This document shows positions 1 to 9,024 of a stretch of DNA of 37,282 nucleotides, in pieces (within the stretch, counting starts at the first letter, position 1; the number at the start of each line of letters is the position of its first letter). The stretch is from Kiritimatiellia bacterium (GTDB taxonomy: Bacteria > Verrucomicrobiota > Kiritimatiellia > RFP12 > UBA1067), in the NCBI GenBank assembly GCA_017514235.1, contig JAFWKK010000009.1, positions 1-37,282 of the forward strand, given 5' to 3'. The position numbers and the translations under genes were made by a program. The notes under the pieces were generated by a model. That model worked only from the letters and a program-made list of their open reading frames with translations. It searched no databases and had not been told where the DNA came from.

Positions 1-303
1 CAATGCACAGGGGAAAGTTGTTTCATCGGATGATTCAGCAAGCCGTGACAATGCGCCCTAAGTCAATAAAGGAGTTCTATGTCTCATCACCCAGAAAGGA
101 CGGCCCGGAATGTTAGGCCCGTCAATCAGCCACCCAGTTAACTTTTACACACTACCATCCCATAGCGTCTTAGGACACCATGTCCTAAACTAGTTAGGAA
201 TGATACCATAACCCGCCCCTCGGGTCAATAGGCTTATCTGCAAATAACCTCCCACCCTTCCCCAGTTTCTGCGCACTATGGGACGACAGCGACGAAGTCG
301 ATT
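1..303. other. Left-edge region without a convincing gene
   Basis: Positions 2-61 (+) are open from the window edge and end in TAA, giving a hydrophilic 19-residue tail that could be the C-terminus of a gene lying outside the window. A Shine-Dalgarno-like AAAGGAG at 69-75 precedes an ATG at 79 that opens a 20-codon frame ending at 141. The peptide is short, basic and unrecognised, so I do not call it a gene. A perfect palindrome at 170-188 is listed separately. The Sel1 gene converges on this region from the right, and I see no clear hairpin-plus-T-run terminator. Confidence 0.4.
170..188. repeat. Perfect 8-bp inverted repeat, operator-like
   Basis: The arms are TTAGGACA and TGTCCTAA, separated by CCA. 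A further partial half-site (TTAGGA) follows at about 194-199. No T-run follows on either strand, so a binding site for a dimeric regulator is more likely than an intrinsic terminator. No adjacent gene start on the + strand explains it. Confidence 0.4.
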
Positions 304-2343
304 CTATTTGAAGATATTGCTGATGAGCCAAAGTGCTATGAACACGCCAACGATTCTGGCCATGAGCAAAAACGTCTTGTATCCGTCGTCCGAAAGCTCT
401 TCGCCCTCATCTGGCGGCCTGTCGTTACTTGCAATTTCATCAAGCCGTTTGACATCGTCTTTGCACTGGGCCGCATACTCCGGAGAGTCTGCGACCTTGT
501 CGGCACTTCCCGACAGCCGACATGCGCTCGCCTTCATCTCCTGAGCCAGCAAGCCGTCAGGTCTGCAGCCAAGTCCATTCTCGTACATCACCGAAAGCGC
601 GGCGTATGCGTCCGCGTCTCCGGCTTCAGCGCCTAGCCTGTAATACTCGATGGCGCGTCCATAGTCGCGCGGCACGACTTGCCCAAGAAAACTGTAGCGC
701 CCCAGCGCAGTCCAGCACCTGGCGTTGCCGTCTCTCGCCGCGGCATCCAGCATTTCGACTCCGCGCGGGACATCCTGCGACACATCCCGGCCGTCGACAA
801 GCCGCGCCCCAAAATCCGCCAGGGCGGGTCCATATCCGCTTTCCGCCGACTTCTCCATCAATTTCATCGCCTTCGGACTGTCCTGTTCGGCGCATGTACC
901 ATCCGTCATCATGACAGCAAGGTCGTACTCAGCACAATGATCTCCCTTTTCTGCAGCGCTTCTCATAAGGGATTCGGCCTTAGCGCCGTCTTTCTCAACT
1001 GACATTCCGTCCCTATAAAGCAAAGCAAGTCTCCATTCGCTGCGAGAATCGCCCCCTGCGGCAGAATTCCTGTAGCATTCAAGCGCCTTGTCCATCTGAT
1101 GCTCAACGCCAAACATACCGCGCTCATATATCACACCCAAGTTGTATTCTGCCTCACGGCTGCCAAGCGACGTCGCTCTCCTGAAGGCATCCAAGGCCCC
1201 TTGTGGGTAGTTGCTGTCAACCGCCCAGTTCCCCACTCGCAGCACCCGCGTCGCATCTCCGCCAGCCCACCGCATGCGACTGGCGAATTCCTTCTCGGCA
1301 GTCTCTGGCTTGTTGGCATACCACGGGAACCTTGCATTCGAATCCAACGCCTTGAACAGCCACTTGTCCGCACGTTCGATATCCTGCCTAACACCGATCC
1401 CGTTGCGGAAATAATATCCGACCTGCCAGTAGGCCTCCTCGTATCCGCGGTCCGCCAGGTCCGACGCAAGATAGTAGGCCCGGCCGGGGTTCTTCTCCGT
1501 GCCGATTCCGTGGCAATACCAGATCGACAGGTCGAGAGCCGATGCCAGGTCTCCATGGCCCGCTGCTCGCTTCATCCACTTGAACGCCTCGGCATCGTCC
1601 CTGTGCACGCCATGTCCGCCCGAATAGCAGAGCGCGAGTTCCCGCTCTGCGGGGGCATGGTTGCGCTCGGCTGCCGTTCTGCACCACATCAAGGCCGTTG
1701 CAGCATCCCGCGCGACGCCATTCCCCGTCCAGCACCGGAAATACATGTCGTATTGGGCGTCAGATTCGCCGCGATCGGCGGCCGTGCGCATAAGCCTCGC
1801 CGCCCGCGCTTCGTCTTTTAGCAGCCTACCTCCCGCAGAATACTGCCGCGCAAGGTTGATCATCGCGCGGGGGTTGCCCTTTTCGGCCGACTTGCGGTAC
1901 AGGCGAATCGCCGCATATTCGTCCTGCTGTACGTAATCGCCTCTGGCGTACATGACGCCAAGGTCGTTCTCCGCCAGCGCATTTCCTTTTCCGGCGGACT
2001 TCTCCAGAAGCTCATACATGTACTTCCAGTCCTTACCGAGATAGATGTATCGGCCAAGGAAGTGTTGCGCCATGTCGTCCCCGTCGTCAGCCAGGCGCTC
2101 CATCGAGACCACGAAGTCGCCGCACGCGGAATCGGACAGCCTTCCTTCGTCCACGCCGTCGCAGATTCCGCGATACTGGACCTCATATGGGTTCACAGGG
2201 CTCACGACCGGCAGAGCCGCGCAATCGTCGGCCCTGCATCCAATGCGAGCCCCGCAGCGCGAACATCTGCCACCCTCGCTTTCAGGCATCGCAAGCCCGC
2301 AGTCCTCGCATCTCTTCACGTCATTCTTGCCTGCTTCACTCAT
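304..2343 (-). CDS. Zinc-ribbon, Sel1-like repeat protein with C-terminal membrane anchor
   Basis: This is a 679-residue protein. The N-terminus carries two CxxC pairs (CEDC near residue 13, CSRC near residue 28), as in a small zinc ribbon. The bulk, about residues 80-620, is a long series of Sel1-like repeats (SLR, a TPR relative of roughly 36 residues), recognisable from recurring A..WY/A..LG..Y..G.GV.qD...A..W...AA patterns. The last ~20 residues are hydrophobic (FLLMARIVGVFIALWLI) and would anchor it in the membrane with the repeats in the cytoplasm. The ATG is preceded by GGAGG eight bases upstream. SLR proteins are protein-interaction scaffolds; in host-associated bacteria some are secreted or act in envelope signalling. 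The partner and role here are unknown. It is a single-gene unit. Confidence 0.85.
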   Translation of the reverse strand: MSEAGKNDVKRCEDCGLAMPESEGGRCSRCGARIGCRADDCAALPVVSPVNPYEVQYRGICDGVDEGRLSDSACGDFVVSMERLADDGDDMAQHFLGRYIYLGKDWKYMYELLEKSAGKGNALAENDLGVMYARGDYVQQDEYAAIRLYRKSAEKGNPRAMINLARQYSAGGRLLKDEARAARLMRTAADRGESDAQYDMYFRCWTGNGVARDAATALMWCRTAAERNHAPAERELALCYSGGHGVHRDDAEAFKWMKRAAGHGDLASALDLSIWYCHGIGTEKNPGRAYYLASDLADRGYEEAYWQVGYYFRNGIGVRQDIERADKWLFKALDSNARFPWYANKPETAEKEFASRMRWAGGDATRVLRVGNWAVDSNYPQGALDAFRRATSLGSREAEYNLGVIYERGMFGVEHQMDKALECYRNSAAGGDSRSEWRLALLYRDGMSVEKDGAKAESLMRSAAEKGDHCAEYDLAVMMTDGTCAEQDSPKAMKLMEKSAESGYGPALADFGARLVDGRDVSQDVPRGVEMLDAAARDGNARCWTALGRYSFLGQVVPRDYGRAIEYYRLGAEAGDADAYAALSVMYENGLGCRPDGLLAQEMKASACRLSGSADKVADSPEYAAQCKDDVKRLDEIASNDRPPDEGEELSDDGYKTFLLMARIVGVFIALWLISNIFK

Positions 2344-2643
2344 TGCATCTGCCTCCTGTCAGCTATTCGTCCCTCACGGCGAGAATCTTACACGAATTTC
2401 GACCTCCGTTGTTGCTTTTTGATCCGATCTTCTCAGTTCACGCCGCATATGTAGCACACCCCATGCCAACATCCACAATCCCCACATTTACGAGCATTTT
2501 CTTACATTCCCAACTCCCTCACGCCCTCAACATATAATTTCAGATAGCCGCCTATAACCCCTTCGAACCATGACTGATAGCCGTGCACCGCAGCAAGTTC
2601 GACGCCGGAGCACATCATGAACCAATAATGTCGGAGGAGGGGA
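2344..2643. other. Intergenic region between the RT operon end and the Sel1 gene
   Basis: This 300-bp stretch holds the Sel1 leader with its GGAGG ribosome site near 2352-2356 and a 38-codon open frame at 2502-2618 (-), listed separately. I see no convincing transcription terminator for the operon that ends at 2644. Confidence 0.4.
2502..2618 (-). CDS. Possible small protein (38 aa) downstream of the RT operon
   Basis: An ATG-ATG start about 25 bases after the stop of the operon's last gene opens a 38-residue frame. The predicted peptide has an aromatic, glycine-rich middle (GYQSWFEGVIGGYLKLY) and an amphipathic tail. The frame is also open upstream, overlapping the end of the preceding gene in another phase. 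There is no clear Shine-Dalgarno site. It could be a small operon member, a remnant of a longer gene, or chance. Confidence 0.2.
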   Translation of the reverse strand: MMCSGVELAAVHGYQSWFEGVIGGYLKLYVEGVRELGM

Positions 2644-4518
2644 TCAGCCAGAGACCTCTAACTTGTACTTCTCCAATTCCTCACCCGACAACAGTTCAAG
2701 CGTTATAGCGTTGGACTTCGCCTTCTTGCGCATCACGCCAAACCGGTCCCGCTCCATCGTCGGAGCCAACCTAATTGCTCGCCCCTTCACAGGCGTCCCC
2801 TCTGATAGATTCTGGTCAGCCAAAGAGAAAACAAGTGACTTAGGCACATAAACTCCATCCACAAAGCCAGGCGCGTTCGCGCCATTCGAAAGCCGGATAC
2901 CCCCCCTAAACGCAAAAACAGCTGTCGATTTCTCGGTCGTCAGTTCGACCGACTTAACATCATAAGCGGTTCCATACTCACATTCCCGAGTTGCATATCG
3001 TACTGCCACCACATCGCCAACAGCAACTTTTCGGAGAATCGGGAAATCCTCAAAGGAACATGTTATATTAGCGGTGCTAAAGGTAAGCATCGCACGACCT
3101 TTCTGAGACTTCCCATAATATGTCATGCTAACAACAGGTAATATGTCCCAGAGAGAAGACTCGCGAAGCCTAACCAGTAAAATTCTATTTGCATCCAATG
3201 GATCTACATATGCGTTAATCGGCGCTCCAAGAGGGAGCCCTCGCGGCAGCTTTACCGCAGCAGGCGACACGGGCTTAGTATTTGCGCCATTTTCAAGGAT
3301 GAATCGCACACGAATCTTCCCCTCTTTGTTCAGGAACGAAGAGTCATACACCCCTTTAATACATGGCATGCCTTCAAACAACAAATCTGAGGCCGGGACG
3401 GAGAGCTCCTTCAAGGCATCAACATCATCAACCGGAAGACCAATTGCGATTGCCTCCTTCCGCACACGATTCATCATCTTGGGATCCTCTTCATGACAAA
3501 GCAACGACTTTGCCAAACACGCCCTGCGATGTTCAGGAAAGAGGTGCCCAAGCATGTCCCATGCCCAAAACTTAGTCGCATTCTTACGAATACTCGGCAT
3601 CACCAGCTCTTTTGCCTCCTTGGTTTTCCCCAGCAATAGCAAAATCTTCCCCTTGCGGAAACTGGCCCATTCATCATCAAGCCGTTCGTATGTTCGCATC
3701 AGAACCTCAAAAGCCCATTCTATTACCTTATTGTCTTCCTCCGTCAAGCTCACCTGTCGCCCATATCTTTCTATAACCAATGCATACATCCCAGAGGCCA
3801 ATTTCTCTGCCGTTGCCGGGAAATAATCTCTCCCCTTCGCGGGCTTAACCTCCATCTTCTTCCGATCCCAACATGCCACAGGAAGATTTTCCAGCCCATC
3901 AACACGCAGCACTTTAAGAAACTCTGCTCCAAGATCTTTCCCGATCCCATTCCCCTGCTTGCGGAGCTTAGCAATAAAAGTCGCTATCCAGAACAAGACA
4001 AGATTACGCAATATCTCATCGTTCCGGACTGTATCATACGACTCAGGCTTTGAACTCAATTCTTTCACCAACGTAAATATTCTATTCGCATCAAGCGGAT
4101 CGTGGGGCGAATACAATGCTTTTGCCTTTGTCGGCCAATCACGAAGCTGCTGCTCATAATCTATTTCTTCAAGCATCCTATGCATCACAGGATTCTGCGA
4201 TAGCGACATAAATTCTGCAAATGAGGCTGCCATTTCTTTCCTGCGCTCATACATCCGCTTTTTTGCGAATATCATCGGGCGAATCCATTGGGCCGCCTCC
4301 GTCTGCGCCAAGGATATCTCGTCCGAGAAGCCAGATGTGCGGCCAAGCACTTCCGCAAAAAGGACTTTTGTAAGCGAATTATACTGCCCCTTCAAAATGG
4401 ACAATAAATATGCCGGCCCTTTATCAGCGAGAATGTCATTAGGCAACGCGGGAAACTTCCCTGTCTCCGCAAACGACTGCCAATAGGCCTCTTCTCGCTT
4501 TTTTTCTTCCATGCCCAT
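2644..4518 (-). CDS. TPR-type protein with C-terminal S1/cold-shock-like module; last gene of the RT operon
   Basis: The protein has about 624 residues. The first two thirds are helical with TPR-like segments, for example around EWASFRKGKILLLLGKTKEA. The last ~210 residues are beta-rich. They match the C-terminus of the 870-aa protein on the other side of the RT: W-D-[VI], then [IV]GDVV.VRY near residue 520, then a closing G[FY]VD.V[YF]VP segment. I recall S1/CSD-like domains being described in the computationally defined TOTE conflict systems, and this may be related, but that is unchecked. The longest frame begins at 4536 inside the RT gene. AAGGAGG sits 6 bases before the ATG at 4518, so I place the start there, 11 bases after the RT stop. 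An RNA- or nucleic-acid-binding partner of the RT is inferred. Confidence 0.6.
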   Translation of the reverse strand: MGMEEKKREEAYWQSFAETGKFPALPNDILADKGPAYLLSILKGQYNSLTKVLFAEVLGRTSGFSDEISLAQTEAAQWIRPMIFAKKRMYERRKEMAASFAEFMSLSQNPVMHRMLEEIDYEQQLRDWPTKAKALYSPHDPLDANRIFTLVKELSSKPESYDTVRNDEILRNLVLFWIATFIAKLRKQGNGIGKDLGAEFLKVLRVDGLENLPVACWDRKKMEVKPAKGRDYFPATAEKLASGMYALVIERYGRQVSLTEEDNKVIEWAFEVLMRTYERLDDEWASFRKGKILLLLGKTKEAKELVMPSIRKNATKFWAWDMLGHLFPEHRRACLAKSLLCHEEDPKMMNRVRKEAIAIGLPVDDVDALKELSVPASDLLFEGMPCIKGVYDSSFLNKEGKIRVRFILENGANTKPVSPAAVKLPRGLPLGAPINAYVDPLDANRILLVRLRESSLWDILPVVSMTYYGKSQKGRAMLTFSTANITCSFEDFPILRKVAVGDVVAVRYATRECEYGTAYDVKSVELTTEKSTAVFAFRGGIRLSNGANAPGFVDGVYVPKSLVFSLADQNLSEGTPVKGRAIRLAPTMERDRFGVMRKKAKSNAITLELLSGEELEKYKLEVSG

Positions 4519-4529
4519 CATCCACCTCC

Positions 4530-6341
4530 TTACCATTCTCCATAGGCGGGAACTCCGTCCATGAAACTATATTTATCAGGGCGTTCCTCTCGCTCAAGAA
4601 ACCCCCTGTAACTGAACGGTCGGCCAAAGAAACTCGTTGGTTCACCTTCCTTCTTTGACTTCAGACACCCATGCTTAACAGCAGATATAACCCGATCACG
4701 AGAACGATCCAATTTCTTCATCTGCAAACGAGTCCAACGGGAATTTGTAATACCCGGGAAAGCCGCCATCCAGCACCTGTCTGCACTATTCCCCATGCAT
4801 TCCCATGGCGAATACCCAACTCCAATTGATATCAACCTGGAACAGAACCTGTTAAATACTTCATCCATGTTGAGCGTTCGTTTCAAAAACACCCCACTCT
4901 TTCCGATAGCCCGTTGCAATAAGCCCTTTTCCTTTTGAAGTTTCTGTTGTTGCTTTTCAACCGATTCTAGTCTGACACGAACTTCCCCATCAAATCTAAT
5001 CTGTTCACCAAGAAAACTCACCCAAGGAGAAGAACGAAGCCCCCCATACCGACAGTCCGTCCAGGCATATGGCCCTTTGGACTTCCCTTCGAAAAACTCC
5101 TTACCATATCGCATACCTCGCGTGACTGGATGAACTGGCAATCGAAGCGATTCCATCATCATCAAATACCTGTCAAAAGCAGCTTTGCACTTTTTGACAT
5201 CCGGATGAACAATAACCATGTCATCACAATATCTCGCATAAAACAATTCGCCATCGTCTCCCGATAAAACAGCCTCGTCGGCACGGTGCAGCACCAAATT
5301 AATCAATAGCGGAGACAGCGCTCCTCCCTGTGGAATCCCCAACGGCAGGCTCCTAGGCGAAATATTGCCATATATCTTCTTAATCGCCTTTCGCAACTTA
5401 ACAGAAGAATTGAACCCTACCAATTTCTTCTGTTCATCAGGAACATCAGCATCCTCTTCTAGATTTCTGAAACTGGAATAACTCTCCAAATACGCACGAA
5501 CGGCACTCCACATCCATGGTTCAATCTCAGATTCATTGGCGACGGCAAAGGCTTTAAATGCATCCATCGCTACATCATGATGAATGATGTCAAAGAACTT
5601 CTGAATATCACATTCCGCTACATAAAGTTTCCTATTTAGATATCGTAGCCGAAAATCCCTAAGCGTCCTAATCGCTGTCAAGTGTTTGATCTTACCATCC
5701 TTTCGAAAAGCATAACTATTATCGCGCATCTGCGAATCAAATACGTCTCGAAGATAAGTTGCAAGCCGCCCAATTATTATCCGATCAGCAAGATTCTCGT
5801 ATGTCGCAAGACAGCGAAACTCATTTCTCCCCTTCTCTAATAGGTGCAACTGGGGACGCTTAAACGAAATCTCTCCACTATCAATTCGAGTCCTTATCCG
5901 GCGACTTAGTGCCAAGAAATTACCCTTCCAGTCCGCCGATAATCCATCATCCTCGATATCACGAAGCATCTTTGCAACGAGGGCATTCTCCTGCGCCTTA
6001 TCACAATCCATAGAAGCCCGAACCTCACGCCGCGGACGCGGCCAATATCGACGACCGGGGACACAGTCCGACACCTTCAAATGATCAACGTCATCCCCAC
6101 CGACAACAGACAGTCTCTGCGCATTTATTTCCCGACAAAATTTCGGTCTATCCGAAATGCTGCGATAGAAATGCTGTGCATGACGCTTCATTGCCATACG
6201 CAAACGCATCCTGACCAGCATCTTCACGATGTTGGCATTGCAAAACAATCTATCAGTTATCTTCGTCATATCAAAAGTTGGAGGTGGGACCGTTCCGGAT
6301 ATTTGATTCCAAGATTGCGGCCTGCACCGCTTACTAATCAC
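4530..6341 (-). CDS. Reverse transcriptase (group II-like/UG-type), putative defence RT
   Basis: This is a 603-residue protein. RT palm motifs are clear. ECDIQKFFDIIHHD near residue 244 supplies the first catalytic aspartate, GIPQGGALSPLLINL lies near 330-345, and FYARYCDDMVIV near residue 371 is the catalytic box, with YCDD in place of the usual YADD. A thumb-like helical region follows. I see no HNH endonuclease or obvious group II maturase C-terminus and no intron boundaries, so this is not a typical mobile intron RT. The frame opens with GTG at 6341. No strong ribosome site precedes it, and the next ATG is at 6269, so the start is uncertain. It sits between two proteins that share a nucleic-acid-binding-like module, which suggests an RT ribonucleoprotein used in antiphage defence, as known for DRT/UG RTs. 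The class cannot be assigned by eye. Confidence 0.9.
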   Translation of the reverse strand: MISKRCRPQSWNQISGTVPPPTFDMTKITDRLFCNANIVKMLVRMRLRMAMKRHAQHFYRSISDRPKFCREINAQRLSVVGGDDVDHLKVSDCVPGRRYWPRPRREVRASMDCDKAQENALVAKMLRDIEDDGLSADWKGNFLALSRRIRTRIDSGEISFKRPQLHLLEKGRNEFRCLATYENLADRIIIGRLATYLRDVFDSQMRDNSYAFRKDGKIKHLTAIRTLRDFRLRYLNRKLYVAECDIQKFFDIIHHDVAMDAFKAFAVANESEIEPWMWSAVRAYLESYSSFRNLEEDADVPDEQKKLVGFNSSVKLRKAIKKIYGNISPRSLPLGIPQGGALSPLLINLVLHRADEAVLSGDDGELFYARYCDDMVIVHPDVKKCKAAFDRYLMMMESLRLPVHPVTRGMRYGKEFFEGKSKGPYAWTDCRYGGLRSSPWVSFLGEQIRFDGEVRVRLESVEKQQQKLQKEKGLLQRAIGKSGVFLKRTLNMDEVFNRFCSRLISIGVGYSPWECMGNSADRCWMAAFPGITNSRWTRLQMKKLDRSRDRVISAVKHGCLKSKKEGEPTSFFGRPFSYRGFLEREERPDKYSFMDGVPAYGEW

Positions 6342-6395
6342 GAGGGTTGATACTTAACCCCGCTCGAATGTTCGTGGAGCCCTGGCAACCACCAG
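6342..6395 (-). other. 54-nt gap before the RT with two small potential hairpins
   Basis: In the message sense, CTGG-TGGTTG-CCAG and GGGTT-AAGTATC-AACCC can each form a short stem between the stop of the 870-aa gene and the RT start. This is the widest spacing in the operon. It may be only a leader; a structured RNA template, as in retrons, cannot be claimed from stems this short. Confidence 0.25.
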
Positions 6396-9008
6396 TCAAC
6401 CACGCAGAACGGCCCCACCTCCTGTTTTAAATTCTTTAGTTTCAATCCTCACCGCCTGTCGCGCTGCCTTCTGTCTGCGCCGCACAGGGACTTGTACAGA
6501 TCCCACCGTCACCTCGATGCCTTCGGGCAGCCCTCGGCACAATTCTCGTGGCACAAACACATCGTCAACATATCCAAATTCACAATACGAATTGGGATGC
6601 ACAAGAACACCTGTAGAGTATCTTACAAAATCTGGCATTGCGACTGAAGATGACGAGTTGGTACAATGGTAAACTCTTACTTTCCCATTGCGCATCTCAT
6701 ATCGCACCATGACCACGTCCCCAATCTTTGTGCCGACAGCTGACGGAAATCGCCTTTCGTCCACATCTACTGACAACTCGTCGTCCAAAGCTATCTTCAC
6801 GAATCCATAGTTCCTGTCCACCGCCATAACAATCCCTACATCGGCACTAAAGACATCCCAATCTTCCCCATGTGCCCTATTCTGCAATTTTAGAGGCTCG
6901 ACCGCATTCTCCGAAGTCATTACGGCAACAATCGGCATCCCTATATGAACGCTCCCAAGCCCTGAAACAGAAGTATTCACAAATAAACCTTGATTCGAAT
7001 TTGATATATACACCCTTGCAATGTCCGTTCCCTTTTTCAATGCGACAACAACTGCCTGTAATTCCTTCCGTTCAAATGCAACCAATGAGTTTGCCTCCCC
7101 GGCCAATCTCGCAAATTCCGCATCATCTTCAGAGGCGGGCAGAACTCCATCAAATATTTCCAAAGATAGTATCTGTCCACTTGCACGAGTTTTCAACCCA
7201 ACTCCCTGCCTCAACAGTGTCGCTTTCTGAAGTTCGCGCAACTGTTCAGGCTTTCGCCCATTTGCGGAAAAATACTCCGCTAGTCCCGCATGTGCTTCAC
7301 TGGCGCAAAACGCCTTTGGTTTCAGCGATATCGACTTGCACATGCAGCGAGCAAAATCATCACTATCTTTCGCATGCGTCATTCCAAACCAATACCAAGA
7401 TTCGGCATCTTGCGGCTTTTTTGCGATACACTTCTCAAACCCAGATCTTGCCGTATCCACATCTCCAGACAACAACTCCAGTCGGGCAACCATCAGGTCA
7501 CCATTGCATTTCCACCGTTTGGCAAGCGACAATTCCGACTTGACAAAATCAAGCACCCAGCCATTCTTCTCTATCAGCGGACGCTTTTCTTTATCCACGC
7601 CGTTGAGGAGGCATCTAAACAGGCATTCGCAGACTCTTTCAGCCAGCGACTTATATTGTTGCCCCTGAGCGCCAGTAATCATCTGCCTGTCGTCATCCAC
7701 TAAATGGTCTTTAATGAAATCGCTGGCAAAACTGACATACGCGCCAGACAGTAGCTCTTTGAACAACTTCCAATTCGGAATTCTTCGTCCTGTTTCGGAC
7801 GAATAGAAGGACATTGAATTATCTCTTGGAAATTTTAACACATATTTCGTTACAGCCGAAATCAGTTTCTCGGATTTTACCGCCGCTCCGTCTTTTATGT
7901 CGCATGGTTCCTCATCACCTGAATTAGTGTCTATAATAACGTTTCCTGGAGTTATAAAATTTCTCACACTTTCAAAAGGCGTCACGAAATCGCCATGTGC
8001 CACACAGTATTCGATCAGCTCCACCCTCAACGCCATGTGGTCCGGCTGATCTCGAACCTTCTGCGACAACAAAGCTATAGCCTGTGAGACACTCCCTTCT
8101 TTCATTTGCTTCCGCACTTCTAGCGTACCATCCAAAAAAGAGACACCCCTCCTGATGGCCTTTGGCAAAAGAGTCCCAATATCAGATGGTTTCAGAGACG
8201 GAAGATCGTTTTGAGGCAACGCCTTTATTTCTGACAGAAACAACTCAACCAACTTCGCGTTCTTGAACTTGTCAATTGCCTGTTTTATACAATCGCGCAG
8301 CACCCAGGCATAGGCAATCGTGGATTCTTCGGAAACATCTCCTCTCGCACGTGCATTCCTCATTTCGGTAAAAACCGCAGCCAAGTCCTCTTCGCTCCCG
8401 CTCAAATCAACAAGATAATGGCGAACATATTTCGTCCATTTCTTGCGGGCCACAGCATCACCCATCTCTTTCACTACCGCCGAAAACTCACGAGCTGTCT
8501 GCGAAGCAACATTCTCCCATTGTGATCTCTCTGCAGAATCCTTCCTGGCCCTGCATCTCTTACTTTTCTCAAGAATGGCCTTAATAGCCTTGATGGCAAT
8601 CAGATATGCATAGGCGTACTGAACTAATGCCCTCTCATCCCTGATTCCTTGATCAAACAATATCTTTGCAAACCTCTGAGCCCATATTGCTCGGAATCCC
8701 CTATTCTTACCCGCCCAGAAAGCCAGTGTTCCGAACAAGTCGACTTTATGCCCCATGGAGACAACGAATTCATTGATATCTCCTAGTATCACCTTCGCTT
8801 CATCACCGCAGTTCAAAGGAACAGCCGCCTCCCAAAGACGCATCCCAATGTCCCGCTCAAAAGCAGACCAGAAACTATCCGCCCACGCGCACTGCAAAGT
8901 ACGCCATCCCTCTTGGCGAGCCTCTTTTGTCTCTCCCGGTACACCATAAGCTATCGGCACCTTGACAAATGCCCTTATTGCTTCCTTGAGTTTTGTATTG
9001 GCGTTCAA
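6396..9008 (-). CDS. 870-aa TPR-like protein with C-terminal S1/cold-shock-like module
   Basis: The N-terminal ~600 residues are helical. TPR-like segments appear near residues 530-600 (for example AESWYWFGMTHAKDSDDFARC). The C-terminal ~220 residues are beta-rich: VGIVMAVDRNYGFVKI resembles an S1/cold-shock strand pattern, IGDVVMVRYEMR follows, and a final FGYVDDVFVPREL unit precedes a basic RRRQKAARQ stretch. The same order occurs in the gene downstream of the RT. The start is TTG at 9008, supported by GGAGG six bases upstream. It lies 16 bases after the preceding gene, so co-transcription is likely. A role in binding RNA/cDNA or a sensor ligand is inferred; no catalytic motif is visible. 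Confidence 0.6.
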   Translation of the reverse strand: MNANTKLKEAIRAFVKVPIAYGVPGETKEARQEGWRTLQCAWADSFWSAFERDIGMRLWEAAVPLNCGDEAKVILGDINEFVVSMGHKVDLFGTLAFWAGKNRGFRAIWAQRFAKILFDQGIRDERALVQYAYAYLIAIKAIKAILEKSKRCRARKDSAERSQWENVASQTAREFSAVVKEMGDAVARKKWTKYVRHYLVDLSGSEEDLAAVFTEMRNARARGDVSEESTIAYAWVLRDCIKQAIDKFKNAKLVELFLSEIKALPQNDLPSLKPSDIGTLLPKAIRRGVSFLDGTLEVRKQMKEGSVSQAIALLSQKVRDQPDHMALRVELIEYCVAHGDFVTPFESVRNFITPGNVIIDTNSGDEEPCDIKDGAAVKSEKLISAVTKYVLKFPRDNSMSFYSSETGRRIPNWKLFKELLSGAYVSFASDFIKDHLVDDDRQMITGAQGQQYKSLAERVCECLFRCLLNGVDKEKRPLIEKNGWVLDFVKSELSLAKRWKCNGDLMVARLELLSGDVDTARSGFEKCIAKKPQDAESWYWFGMTHAKDSDDFARCMCKSISLKPKAFCASEAHAGLAEYFSANGRKPEQLRELQKATLLRQGVGLKTRASGQILSLEIFDGVLPASEDDAEFARLAGEANSLVAFERKELQAVVVALKKGTDIARVYISNSNQGLFVNTSVSGLGSVHIGMPIVAVMTSENAVEPLKLQNRAHGEDWDVFSADVGIVMAVDRNYGFVKIALDDELSVDVDERRFPSAVGTKIGDVVMVRYEMRNGKVRVYHCTNSSSSVAMPDFVRYSTGVLVHPNSYCEFGYVDDVFVPRELCRGLPEGIEVTVGSVQVPVRRRQKAARQAVRIETKEFKTGGGAVLRG

Positions 9009-9024
9009 GTCAATCCTCCACGAA

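Noticed and set aside
79-141. 20-codon + strand frame with a good AAAGGAG site
   Set aside because: Too short and without any recognisable feature; mentioned in the left-edge description only.
4530-6341. Group II intron
   Set aside because: The RT has a group II-like PQGG block, but the flanks are tightly packed genes and no intron ends or domain V-like hairpin were seen.
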